40,398 nucleotides of DNA from Pedobacter borealis DSM 19626 (GTDB lineage: Bacteria > Bacteroidota > Bacteroidia > Sphingobacteriales > Sphingobacteriaceae). Location of the stretch: NCBI RefSeq assembly GCF_000708285.2, contig NZ_JAUG01000071.1:1-40398 (forward strand), read 5' to 3'. A program made the translations under genes and the position numbers. Positions 24,131-33,307 of the stretch are shown piece after piece (positions within the stretch are counted from its first letter, which is position 1; every line of letters starts with the position of its first letter). The notes under the pieces are model-generated. The model saw only the letters and a program-made list of their open reading frames with translations. It was not told where the DNA came from and made no database searches.

Positions 24131-25630
24131 TTACATTGGCTTATTAGCTCCAAATGTGTATACTGGTTGTCCATGTGCAATAAGCTCTGGTGCAGGTATT
24201 GGGAATTGGAATACAGTTCCAGGCAATAATGTTCCATTACGACGTTTGTCGAAGAAACCTAATTGTGGCCATACCAGATCGCATTCTACGTAACGCTCGT
24301 AAAATATTTTATCTAATAAATCAGGGTCAGCGTCTGTTGCTGCAGGCAAATTACCTATTCCTACTCTTGAATTATTAACGTATCCTGAGGCTCCAGTTTG
24401 TCCAAGTCGTAATTTAGCTTCCGCCAAATACAAATCATTCTCTGCTTTTAAGAAATGATCTACAGATCCTGTTTCATTGAATACTACATCAAAATATCGC
24501 GTATATCTATATTCAGACATAATCCATGTTCCGAAACCAACACGAGTCGCACGACCAAAACCAAACCATTGTCCTAAATCATCAGAATCTGTAAAATATT
24601 TATTTAATCTAGCGTCTGGACAATTAGTGATAGGAGGCAAACGCTTTACACCATTAGGAAAAGGGTAAACTGAGTTTGGATCATTTGGAGCCATTAGGTG
24701 TAAAAGCCATTGACTTCCTCTAATATATTGTGCATTATGTAGCCAAAAATAGTTAGATCCTTCATCACGAGTCATTACTTTTCCTCTCCATCCCTGTTTG
24801 TATTGAACAGAAAAATTTTGTTGTAATCCATTATGTGCATACTGCGCTACTTTTGCCCAATCAGTTTGTGCATTTTCAGCTGGAGTACGTGCATTGTTTA
24901 CCAAAAAACGAGCAGCCATAGAATTGGCAAACTGAAGAAGTGTTGCTTTATTAAAAGTCTGACCTGGTATTATTTCGCTATAATCACCATCTAAAGGGTC
25001 TCCTTGAATTATTTTAATTGCATTATCAAGTTGCCCCATTGCAAAAGCCATAACCTCTTTATACGATTTTGTATTTGCTTTATAATCAAATGTCAATGCA
25101 TCATCTTTATCTGTAAACAAGTATGCCTTGTCATAAAGCAATGCAATATTACCATATAATAATGCTTGTATAATTAGATTATGAGCTTTAACGCGTTGTG
25201 TATAATCTATCCCATTTAAAATTATCTTATAAGAAGGATCTTTTAGTTTATTTGCCAAAACCATAGTGCTACCCACTGCTGTATAATAATTATACCAAGC
25301 GCCATAATTGATGATAATAACCGGGTCTGGTGTTATACCATTAAACAAGTCTCCACGTGGGCGAAACCACATAGTGCCTGATCCCCATGAACTTGTACCT
25401 GCCTGAAACAATTCTGCACAAGCAAAACCTATCGTAGGACTTGCAGCTATTGATCCATTATACCATGTATTATAACCATTGCTAAGCAAAGAGTAAGATT
25501 CTTTGGGAGCATACATAGCCGAAATATCTGGTAAATTTTCATTTTTTATATCAAGACTTTCAAAATCACGACAAGAAGTGAAATTGAATATGGCAATTAT
25601 AGCCAATAGTACTGTAAGAATTTTTTTCAT
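24131..25630 (-). CDS. SusD/RagB family outer-membrane glycan-binding lipoprotein
   Basis: Lipid-anchored lid of the SusCD importer, 499 residues. The lipobox is FNFTSC (lipid Cys about residue 20), followed by RDFESLD. Helical TPR-like segments typical of the family are seen (KAHNLIIQALLYGNIALLYDKAYLF; ATLLQFANSMAARFLVN), and the C-terminal ENDLYLAEAKLRLG, FYERYVECDLVWPQLGFFDKRR and FPIPAPELIAHGQ are SusD hallmarks. Its start is 11 bases after the susC-like stop, so the two are co-translated and form one receptor. It binds the oligosaccharide at the cell surface. Confidence 0.95.
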   Translation of the reverse strand: MKKILTVLLAIIAIFNFTSCRDFESLDIKNENLPDISAMYAPKESYSLLSNGYNTWYNGSIAASPTIGFACAELFQAGTSSWGSGTMWFRPRGDLFNGITPDPVIIINYGAWYNYYTAVGSTMVLANKLKDPSYKIILNGIDYTQRVKAHNLIIQALLYGNIALLYDKAYLFTDKDDALTFDYKANTKSYKEVMAFAMGQLDNAIKIIQGDPLDGDYSEIIPGQTFNKATLLQFANSMAARFLVNNARTPAENAQTDWAKVAQYAHNGLQQNFSVQYKQGWRGKVMTRDEGSNYFWLHNAQYIRGSQWLLHLMAPNDPNSVYPFPNGVKRLPPITNCPDARLNKYFTDSDDLGQWFGFGRATRVGFGTWIMSEYRYTRYFDVVFNETGSVDHFLKAENDLYLAEAKLRLGQTGASGYVNNSRVGIGNLPAATDADPDLLDKIFYERYVECDLVWPQLGFFDKRRNGTLLPGTVFQFPIPAPELIAHGQPVYTFGANKPM

Positions 25631-25641
25631 AATTATCTAAT

Positions 25642-28629
25642 TTAAAATGTTATAGAAACTGATCCACTTACCAATCTTGGAGAAGGGTAACGATTGTTAC
25701 TATCAAATCTAAAAGTGCTCGCATCCACACCTCCTTGGCTTGATCCTGTTTCTGGGTCAAATCCTGGATATTTAGTGAATACTAACAGGTTACGACCCAC
25801 TAGGTTAAAACGAATATTTTTTACAAACTTTAAACTATTTACTTTCAAATCATATGATAAAGACACCTCACGAAGTTTTACAAATGTTCCATCAAATACC
25901 AACGCATCATTGTCCCAACCTAACAATCCTGAATATTGACCACCATTGCCATAATATGTTGCCGATTTTTGCTCATTTGGAGCCAAACTTGATTGATCAA
26001 ATAATTTTGGTTCCGTCATATAACGAACCGAGTGATTATAAACCGCTCCTCCTTGTTGCCAACTCCATAACATATAAAACGTGAATTTTTTGTATGTAAG
26101 AGTGGTATTGAAGTTCATTGTAAAATCTGGAGTTGTATTTATTGCAGCAGCCGGTAATGCAACACCATTATTATCGGTCACTTTTATAGGCGTTTCATTT
26201 ATAGTTCCTATTGCGTCCCGTTTAACCACAAAACCTTGATTATTAACCACAAACACCTCATTAACTGATGTGCCAGCAGGAACCTGGTTTGCAACCTCAT
26301 TCAAATTATGTGCAAACTTATCTAGTAAAAGTGTTCCGAAAGCGACCTCTTTCTGGATTATAAAACGTGTTCCATCAATAAAATAAGGTGTCGCATTTAA
26401 TTGAGTTACTTTTTGGGTATACTTGTCGAATGTTGTTTTAAAATCAAGACTCCAATTAGTTTTTTGAAGAATATTAGCGCTCAATGTAGCTTCATATGCA
26501 TTTGATTTCATAGCAGCTGCATTTTGCCATTGATAAGCAGCACCTGAAAGTGGACTAACAGGAACTTTAAGTATCAAATCCGTGTTATTTGTATATGAAT
26601 AGTTAAGGTTCAAGGTGAATCTTTTCAAGAAACTAATATCAGTTCCTATTTCCCATTCTTTTGAGAAAGACGGTTTTAATTTTGAATTACCTAAAGTTTC
26701 TTGATTTCCGGTAACACCTTGATTAAGTGCGAAGGTCTCATTGATTGCGCCGAAAGGAGGTCTTAAACCAGCCGTTCCTAATGAAGAACGTAATTTCCAT
26801 TCATCAATACCTTTTATTTTATAATCTTCAGAGATACGCCATGCTCCTGAAACACGGTAGAAATTTTGCCATCTAACGTCTGGACCAAACAATGAAGAAG
26901 CATCACGACGTATTAAAGCATCAACTATATATTTAGATTTGTAATCTACGGCAGAAATTAATGAATAATTATAGGCATTCGTTGATATGATAGCAGAGTT
27001 TACAGAAGGTATTGCACCTGCATTAAGAGTTGTCAAATCAAAGCCTCCCAGCGCTAATTGGGATGCTGATCCAGATAAGTTATTATAAGTTGAAGATTCA
27101 TATAAAAACTGGGCTTTGCTAACAGTATTAAAATTACCTATCTTTTTAATATATGATCCTTCAAATGCTATATTTTTATCTTTACTTTCATACATTGACC
27201 GGTTAATGCTACCAATCCCTTCATTTAGATAATAGTCTAACATTCCTTTAGGTTGCATATAGAATGATGAGCCTGTATTCTGTATTACCCCATAAGATGC
27301 CTTAATGTATAAATCAGGCGTAAAATCGTAGTTAAGACTAGAAAAGGAATTTAATGTTTTACCCGTATTTGTATTTTTAGTATTGTTTATTGTATACAAT
27401 GGATTTGGTGCAGCATCAGTTAATGTATTAACATTTACTTTATAAGGAGTTCCATCAGCATTTGGAAGGGTTAAATCAGCATTTGGATCTGAACGTAACA
27501 ATGATCCAAATACATCACCTCCAACGCTTTCATCGTTAAAAGAAGAGTATAAATTTGATGTTTTAAAGGCCAACTTAGGGGTTATTTTATAATCCAAGTT
27601 TAACTTAAAGTTATTGCGATCTAATCCTTTAATCATTTTTACAATTCCCTCTTGATGTGAGTTTTGAAATGAGGTATATACAGAAATTTTGTTGTCATTT
27701 GAATTTCCTTTCAATCCAACGTAATTCGTTTGATATCCTCCTGGGTTAAAAAATTGTTTTACATGATCGTATGTTGTTGGATAAAGATTCTTGTAAATTT
27801 GATCTGGAGATACATCCGAAGTCACTACACCGTTTTGAACGATGCGGTTAGTTGCACTTGATTGTTGTGGTACAAATCCTAAAGAATTTTGTCCATACTC
27901 TGATCTAACATCAACCTCAACCTTACCTGCACTCATTGATGATCCTCGTTTTGTCGTGATATTTACAACACCATTTGCAGCACGAGAACCATACAAAGAA
28001 GATGCAGCAGCACCTTTTAAAACCTCAATTGAAGCAATGTCATCTGAACTAATATTATTCAAATCGGCACCTAAAACACCGTCGATAATAACTAATGGAC
28101 TTGACCCGCCTGTAATAGATTTTGCTCCTCGCAATTGAATGTCGAAGCCTGCACCTGGTTCACCACTTCTAGCCACCATTCTCACTCCCGCCATTTTTCC
28201 TTGCATTGCAAGGGCAGCGTCATTTGCAGGTACTTGCTTAAGTTGTTTTTCTGTTAGTTTCTCTATTGAAAAACCTAGTTTTTTAACTGCAGTCCCTTTG
28301 GCAACCCCAGTAACTATAACCTCATCTAAAGAATTAGACTTGCTAGTCATCACTATCCTACCTAAAGCTTTCCCATCAAATACAACTTCCTTGTTGTCAA
28401 AACCAATAGATGAAAAAACCAGCGTTTGCTTATCTTCAACGGAAATTGTAAAATTTCCATCATTATCAGAAATCGTGTAATGGGGAGTACCTTTGACAAC
28501 AACGTTAACACTAGGAATCGGATTTTTATTTTCGTCAACTACTTTCCCTTTTACACTTGTCTGTTGTGCGTAAATATTCATGTGCACAGCACAAAGTGCA
28601 AATAAAATAAATTTAATTTTTTTTAACAT
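25642..28629 (-). CDS. SusC/RagA family TonB-dependent outer-membrane receptor
   Basis: Outer-membrane transporter of 995 residues importing oligosaccharides with energy from TonB. Order: signal peptide (about 1-21), CarboxypepD_reg-like domain (about 23-105; VKGKVVDENKNPIPSVNVVV), the SusC motif SLDEVIVTGVAKGTAVKKLG, plug (about 118-225; GSSPLVIIDGVLGADLNNIS, ASSLYGSRAANGVVNITTKRG), then the barrel ending in SVSITF with a terminal Phe. It is slightly short, but complete, for SusC proteins. It is the third minus-strand gene of the locus, 258 AT-rich bases after the DUF1680 gene. No clear promoter box was found in that gap. Confidence 0.97.
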   Translation of the reverse strand: MLKKIKFILFALCAVHMNIYAQQTSVKGKVVDENKNPIPSVNVVVKGTPHYTISDNDGNFTISVEDKQTLVFSSIGFDNKEVVFDGKALGRIVMTSKSNSLDEVIVTGVAKGTAVKKLGFSIEKLTEKQLKQVPANDAALAMQGKMAGVRMVARSGEPGAGFDIQLRGAKSITGGSSPLVIIDGVLGADLNNISSDDIASIEVLKGAAASSLYGSRAANGVVNITTKRGSSMSAGKVEVDVRSEYGQNSLGFVPQQSSATNRIVQNGVVTSDVSPDQIYKNLYPTTYDHVKQFFNPGGYQTNYVGLKGNSNDNKISVYTSFQNSHQEGIVKMIKGLDRNNFKLNLDYKITPKLAFKTSNLYSSFNDESVGGDVFGSLLRSDPNADLTLPNADGTPYKVNVNTLTDAAPNPLYTINNTKNTNTGKTLNSFSSLNYDFTPDLYIKASYGVIQNTGSSFYMQPKGMLDYYLNEGIGSINRSMYESKDKNIAFEGSYIKKIGNFNTVSKAQFLYESSTYNNLSGSASQLALGGFDLTTLNAGAIPSVNSAIISTNAYNYSLISAVDYKSKYIVDALIRRDASSLFGPDVRWQNFYRVSGAWRISEDYKIKGIDEWKLRSSLGTAGLRPPFGAINETFALNQGVTGNQETLGNSKLKPSFSKEWEIGTDISFLKRFTLNLNYSYTNNTDLILKVPVSPLSGAAYQWQNAAAMKSNAYEATLSANILQKTNWSLDFKTTFDKYTQKVTQLNATPYFIDGTRFIIQKEVAFGTLLLDKFAHNLNEVANQVPAGTSVNEVFVVNNQGFVVKRDAIGTINETPIKVTDNNGVALPAAAINTTPDFTMNFNTTLTYKKFTFYMLWSWQQGGAVYNHSVRYMTEPKLFDQSSLAPNEQKSATYYGNGGQYSGLLGWDNDALVFDGTFVKLREVSLSYDLKVNSLKFVKNIRFNLVGRNLLVFTKYPGFDPETGSSQGGVDASTFRFDSNNRYPSPRLVSGSVSITF

Positions 28630-28887
28630 AGTTATTTTTTTTATTTATTTAAATAATAATTTCGGCATTTAAGGCACCTTGGCCATACCAATCATAACTG
28701 TAAAACATTTCATCTTCAATCATATATATATAATTTTGATTCTAAGGGTATTTCTCCCTTTATTGTCTTTTTCTTCATAATTTTTAATGGTTTTTTTAGT
28801 TATTATTATAGTTTAAGGTTTTTATAAAATTTTTAGATAATCTTTTTTTTTAAAGGCCCTGCAATAGTTTTTATTAATTAATCAAAA

Positions 28888-30894
28888 TCAACGGACAGGA
28901 AATTCTGTAATTCTCAATTTTGTACAACCAAAAGGAATTAATTTAATAGTTTCCTCTTCATCGGACAACTTGTCGCCCATTTGTGAAAAATATTGAATCG
29001 GTCCAGGTGATCCTTTATATTCTCCCCATGGCAATCGTCTTGCTTTAATACTCAGCGTAACAGGTGCGTCTTGTAAAGTCCAAGGATACGGAGCTATCTC
29101 TTTCTTTTGAGTTACAGTAACTGATTCTTGAAGCTTTTCGGCTTTCAAGTATTTTCCCATCAAACAATAATTCCAAGGTGAATCCGAAGTTATTTCGTGA
29201 TAATTACCAAACTTAACCGGGTCGTTTTTTTGCTCCCATTTTTCATTCATTTTCAAACTATACAACAGCGGTCCTCTTTCTATAACTGCAGCTCCGTCAT
29301 ACCAATAACTCACGGATACTTTCATCGGGAAATTCACGGTCAATTCATCCCCGTTATTCCAAACTCTATTTATTTTTAAAATCCTATCGGCTTGAACCAA
29401 AGTTTCAAGTTTTTTACCATTCAGGAAAAGCTCAGGATTTTCGCACCAAGCAGGAACTCTAAGGTGAAATGGAAAACTGCTCTGTTTTACTTTTTTATCT
29501 ACAAATTGAAAGTGAAATTTCATGTTTTCTTTAAATGGATAATCCGTAAATTCAGTGATTTTAACATCCGTTCCGTTTGCTACTTTTGCTATTACTTCAG
29601 AAGGTGCATAAAGCAATGCCGCAATGCCATTGTCTGCCGTGGCATACCAAAGATTTTGAGTGAATTTAGGCCAGCCTTGGTGCATATTGGAGGTACAACA
29701 AGGGTATCCAGTAAGCAATCCCATCAGGTTATCCGTGTTACTGTGAGAAGTCACAAAATTTCTAGATTCCTTTGTCATCGAAGTTTGATTGATTTGCTGA
29801 TAATATTGTCTTTCATTAAAATCAGCACTAATTTGAGAAGGTAAAACATTGTACGTGATACGTTCTAATTGATCCGCCCATTGCACATTACCAGTAATTG
29901 CAAGCATATTTTCAAGTGAAAACATCATCTCTACTGCCGTACACAATTCAGAGCCCTGTGTTGGATTTCCAAAACGTAACATTTCATCGGCAGCCCATAA
30001 TCCTGTTGGAAAAGCAATAGTATTTCGCATATCATTTATTGCTTTTTTAGGAGCAAGTGCGTATTTCGGATCTTTATTGGCTTGAGAATAAATCGTTGGT
30101 GCTTTAAAACCTTGAGCCAAATTAACACCGTGTGTACTATTCTGACGGGATAGATCATCTCGATTCAAAAATGCATCAGTCCAATCAAACGTCTGTTTAT
30201 GAACCAATTCCCCTAACTCCAATAAGAATTTATCACCTGTTATAGAATAAAGCCAATACACTACCATCAAATTATCACCTCCCCTTTGTTCTCCCCAAAA
30301 GGTCCATTTCCCCAAAGGATCTTTTGGTAATTCTTTCAGTTGGTATTTAAAATAGTTCGTCAAAAATGGGATTACCCGTTTATCGTTAGTTGCCGAATAA
30401 TATTGTTGCATTATTTTAAGAACCACCATTTTTGGCCACCAATCTTTTGCGTTATCTCGTTGCAATCCTGGTTCTGGGCCACGGTCCGTGTCAGGTCCGA
30501 AGTAGCCACTTTCTTTTTGTGAAGCAAGAGTCCATTCAATCCAAGGTTGCACCTTGTTGATTAATTTTTGGTCCTTCATAATATAAGCTAATGGCAAAAG
30601 ACCATCAACCCAGTAAGGCCCACGTTCCCAGACATCGCCATCGCCACCCAACCAGCCGTTACGAGAACCAACCACTTTTGAATATTGAGCATCTAGATTT
30701 CCCGTCATACCATTAGCCATTCGTTTCATCTGTTCGTCTAGCCAGCCTAAAGGCTTAATGGCTCCAAGTGGCAACTCGATATAAGGCTTTGCAATCAACG
30801 GAGCTCGATTATTAGTGTAATTATCATTGGTTGCTTCCTTTTGTGCAAATAACAGCGCTGGAAACAACAATAATATGGTCAATGCTTTTTTCAT
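28888..30894 (-). CDS. DUF1680 / GH127-like glycoside hydrolase (divergent)
   Basis: Secreted enzyme of 668 residues with signal peptide (about 1-17). It is an (alpha/alpha)6-barrel type protein of the DUF1680 group: WERGPYWVDGLLPLAY (89-104), FWGEQRGGDN (199-208), Glu316-x-Cys318 (GSELCTAVE) and the paired Cys399-Cys400 (TGYPCCTSNMHQGWPK). In GH127 beta-L-arabinofuranosidase these Glu/Cys/Cys-Cys positions bind zinc and supply the nucleophile cysteine. The sequence differs widely from its neighbour, so it may have another specificity (GH127 subgroup, GH142 or GH146-like). Co-transcribed with the GH127 gene upstream (32-base gap). Confidence 0.87.
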   Translation of the reverse strand: MKKALTILLLFPALLFAQKEATNDNYTNNRAPLIAKPYIELPLGAIKPLGWLDEQMKRMANGMTGNLDAQYSKVVGSRNGWLGGDGDVWERGPYWVDGLLPLAYIMKDQKLINKVQPWIEWTLASQKESGYFGPDTDRGPEPGLQRDNAKDWWPKMVVLKIMQQYYSATNDKRVIPFLTNYFKYQLKELPKDPLGKWTFWGEQRGGDNLMVVYWLYSITGDKFLLELGELVHKQTFDWTDAFLNRDDLSRQNSTHGVNLAQGFKAPTIYSQANKDPKYALAPKKAINDMRNTIAFPTGLWAADEMLRFGNPTQGSELCTAVEMMFSLENMLAITGNVQWADQLERITYNVLPSQISADFNERQYYQQINQTSMTKESRNFVTSHSNTDNLMGLLTGYPCCTSNMHQGWPKFTQNLWYATADNGIAALLYAPSEVIAKVANGTDVKITEFTDYPFKENMKFHFQFVDKKVKQSSFPFHLRVPAWCENPELFLNGKKLETLVQADRILKINRVWNNGDELTVNFPMKVSVSYWYDGAAVIERGPLLYSLKMNEKWEQKNDPVKFGNYHEITSDSPWNYCLMGKYLKAEKLQESVTVTQKKEIAPYPWTLQDAPVTLSIKARRLPWGEYKGSPGPIQYFSQMGDKLSDEEETIKLIPFGCTKLRITEFPVR

Positions 30895-30926
30895 TTTTTT
30901 CCTTGATTTTTTTTTAAAAAAGTTAA

Positions 30927-32780
30927 TTATTCTTTGTAATCAATCCATACTTTCATTTTACTTTCCGCTCTGTTATCCCAAGAATAATAAGGAATAAATT
31001 TTATGACATTTTTTGGATCAGCTACTGTTTTTATTTCCATAATCCCACCCAGTAAACTAGGATTGAAAGTGGTTTCAAACTTTGTGTTTTTAGAAATAGT
31101 TTCGAGGTCAAAATTAGATTTGTTGTCTACTTCTTCCATACAATACACCAAAGGCCCTCTTTGTATAGCTCTTTTTCCAATGTCAGCCTTTACACGATCG
31201 TCTGCTTTAACCACTTCAACTGGCATATCCATAGAAATTTTAATTTCATCCCCTTTTCTCCATTCTTTTTTCAATACTGCATATCCATTTTCCACTATTG
31301 GGTTATTAATTTTTTTTCCATTTAATGAAAGGGAATATTTTTTGCACCAAGCTGGAATTCGAAATCTAATTTCTTTTTCTAAAGGAAAGGTTAAAGATTT
31401 AACTATGAGTTTTACATCTCCATTCCAAGGATAATTGGTCTCTTCTTGTAACTCCAAATTGTTTTTTCCAATGGAAATATTCACCGTACTGCCTATATAC
31501 AGGTTTACCCAGATCGCATTGTCCGATTGTCCATAAATATAATTACCAATGGAAGGCATAAAACGTGAAATTTGACTTGGACAACAAGCCGTCCCATACC
31601 AGGCTTTTCTGTGATGATCTCCTTTGGATTCTAATGGGTTCACGTAGAAAAATTCAGTCCCGCTAAGAGAAACTCCAGACAAAACAGCGTTATACATCGA
31701 TCGTTCTAAAACATCTATATATTTAGAATCGCCAGATGATTGGTTCATTCGTGAATTCCAATAACACATACCCACAGAAGCGCAAGTTTCACAATATGCA
31801 GTTTGATTAGGCAAATCATAATCTTCTGTAAATCCTTCATTTTCCCGTGAAGAACCAACACCTCCAGTAACATACATATTACGTGATACCACATCATCCC
31901 ATAGCGAATTTAAAGCTTTCGAATATTTTGCTTTTTCATCCATTTTTTGCACGTCGGCCATACCCGAAAAAAGATACATAGCTCTAACTGAATGCCCAGA
32001 AACATCAGTCAAGTCTTCTACAGGTTTAACATCTTGGTAATATTTGACATCCCATTTTCCGTTACCTCCTGTCGTTCCGTATTCATGTCCTCTTTCTTCC
32101 AGCAGCCATTTCGAAAAATCTAAGTACCTCTTGTTATTGGTAACGTTATATAATTTCACTAAAGCCAATTCAATCTCTTCGTGTCCAGGAACCCAGTGGC
32201 GTTTTCCTTCTCCAAAAATGGACATCATGTGCTTTATCATCTTTTCAGAAACACCCAACAATTTTGTTTTTCCAGTTGCCTGATAATATGCCACACCCGC
32301 TTCTATAAGATGTCCCGCACAATAGTCCTCGTGCTTGTCCATATTGGTCCATCGCTTATCTAATCCTGTTAAAGTATAATAGGTATTAATATAGCCATCC
32401 TTTAATTGGGCACTTGCTATCTTATCAATCCAATCGTCAGCCGTTTTTTCCAATTTTGGATCGGGATTATTTATCAAAGTGTAGGCAATACCTTCCAATG
32501 CTTTGTATACATCCGAATCATCATAAAAAATCCCAGAATGTTTTCCTGACCTTTTCCCTGCGTTTACAAAATTAGCAATACGTCCTGTCTGACTTTCAAT
32601 TTGGGAAATGCAAGTACTTAATATACTTGCTGCATGGTTTTTCAAACGAGGTTCCCAAAAAGAATCGGTAATCTTTACTTTAGAAAAATTGATTGGTTCG
32701 ATTTGAACTCTTTGCCCCTTGGTTTGTCCAAAACCGCTTAAAGAAAATAGGGCAAAAAGTAATAATAACGTATTTTTCAT
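30927..32780 (-). CDS. GH127 beta-L-arabinofuranosidase
   Basis: Secreted enzyme of 617 residues, signal peptide about 1-18. It closely follows the HypBA1 plan: KITDSFWEPRL at the start, HSGIFYDDSDVYKALEG, DYCAGHLIEAG, YVTGGVGSSRENEGFTEDYDL, AYCETCASVGMCYW with Glu331 and Cys333, and TACCPSQISRF with Cys399-Cys400. These correspond to the zinc-binding Glu, Cys and Cys-Cys (nucleophile) of characterised GH127. The expected reaction is release of beta-L-arabinofuranose from oligosaccharides or glycoproteins, by a cysteine nucleophile. It is the first minus-strand gene of the locus, divergent from the HTCS gene. Confidence 0.93.
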   Translation of the reverse strand: MKNTLLLLFALFSLSGFGQTKGQRVQIEPINFSKVKITDSFWEPRLKNHAASILSTCISQIESQTGRIANFVNAGKRSGKHSGIFYDDSDVYKALEGIAYTLINNPDPKLEKTADDWIDKIASAQLKDGYINTYYTLTGLDKRWTNMDKHEDYCAGHLIEAGVAYYQATGKTKLLGVSEKMIKHMMSIFGEGKRHWVPGHEEIELALVKLYNVTNNKRYLDFSKWLLEERGHEYGTTGGNGKWDVKYYQDVKPVEDLTDVSGHSVRAMYLFSGMADVQKMDEKAKYSKALNSLWDDVVSRNMYVTGGVGSSRENEGFTEDYDLPNQTAYCETCASVGMCYWNSRMNQSSGDSKYIDVLERSMYNAVLSGVSLSGTEFFYVNPLESKGDHHRKAWYGTACCPSQISRFMPSIGNYIYGQSDNAIWVNLYIGSTVNISIGKNNLELQEETNYPWNGDVKLIVKSLTFPLEKEIRFRIPAWCKKYSLSLNGKKINNPIVENGYAVLKKEWRKGDEIKISMDMPVEVVKADDRVKADIGKRAIQRGPLVYCMEEVDNKSNFDLETISKNTKFETTFNPSLLGGIMEIKTVADPKNVIKFIPYYSWDNRAESKMKVWIDYKE

Positions 32781-33307
32781 AATTTAATTTCTGATAAATT
32801 GTAATTTGGTTCTTATTCAAATAATATCTTCACTTAAAGCACAGCTCGAAACAATTCCCGTCAATATAAATTGACTCTCTTTCCATCAAATTTTCACTGT
32901 CTGCCTTTCTTTTACTAAAAACCAATGTTTGTTTCTGAATCTTTTTAAACTATTTCTGTTTCCTCTTCATATTTTTAACTAAATTGAAAAAGCACCAACT
33001 TTATAACTGCAGTTAGCAGATTTTTCATTTTAATATTTTTAGGATAATATTATAAGATTAGTAATGTTTTTTGCTGAAATTTAATTCTATCAATACTTCC
33101 TTTTTTAACATCAGAAATACCAGATTCATTTATTTGAAAAGTCAAAATAGATGATTTTAAATCAAAATAAAATGCTTTATTCGTGTCATTTTTAATATAA
33201 AATGATTCAAATTGCATAAAAAAGATCAAGCAAATAGCGCCTTGCAACATCCTGTTGAAATTTGACACAATTTGCCCAACATTGATTTCATTACAAAAAA
33301 TATAACA
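32781..33307. other. Divergent control region between the GH127 operon and the HTCS gene
   Basis: About 527 bases, strongly AT-rich, with no supported gene. One near-match to a -7 box on the minus strand (TAAAGTTG, 32996-33003) lies about 220 bases before the GH127 start. No perfect TAnnTTTG was found on either strand. The HTCS target site is expected here but I could not identify it. A 72-codon open frame at 33050-33268 on the minus strand is not convincing. Confidence 0.4.

Noticed and set aside
33050..33268. 72-codon minus-strand open frame in the divergent region before the HTCS gene
   Set aside because: It begins 39 bases from the HTCS start and lies in AT-rich control DNA. One hydrophobic stretch is visible, but there is no family resemblance, so I treat it as chance.
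33272..33307. TTG start for the HTCS protein
   Set aside because: The signal peptide starts at ATG 33308; twelve polar residues before it would spoil the signal.
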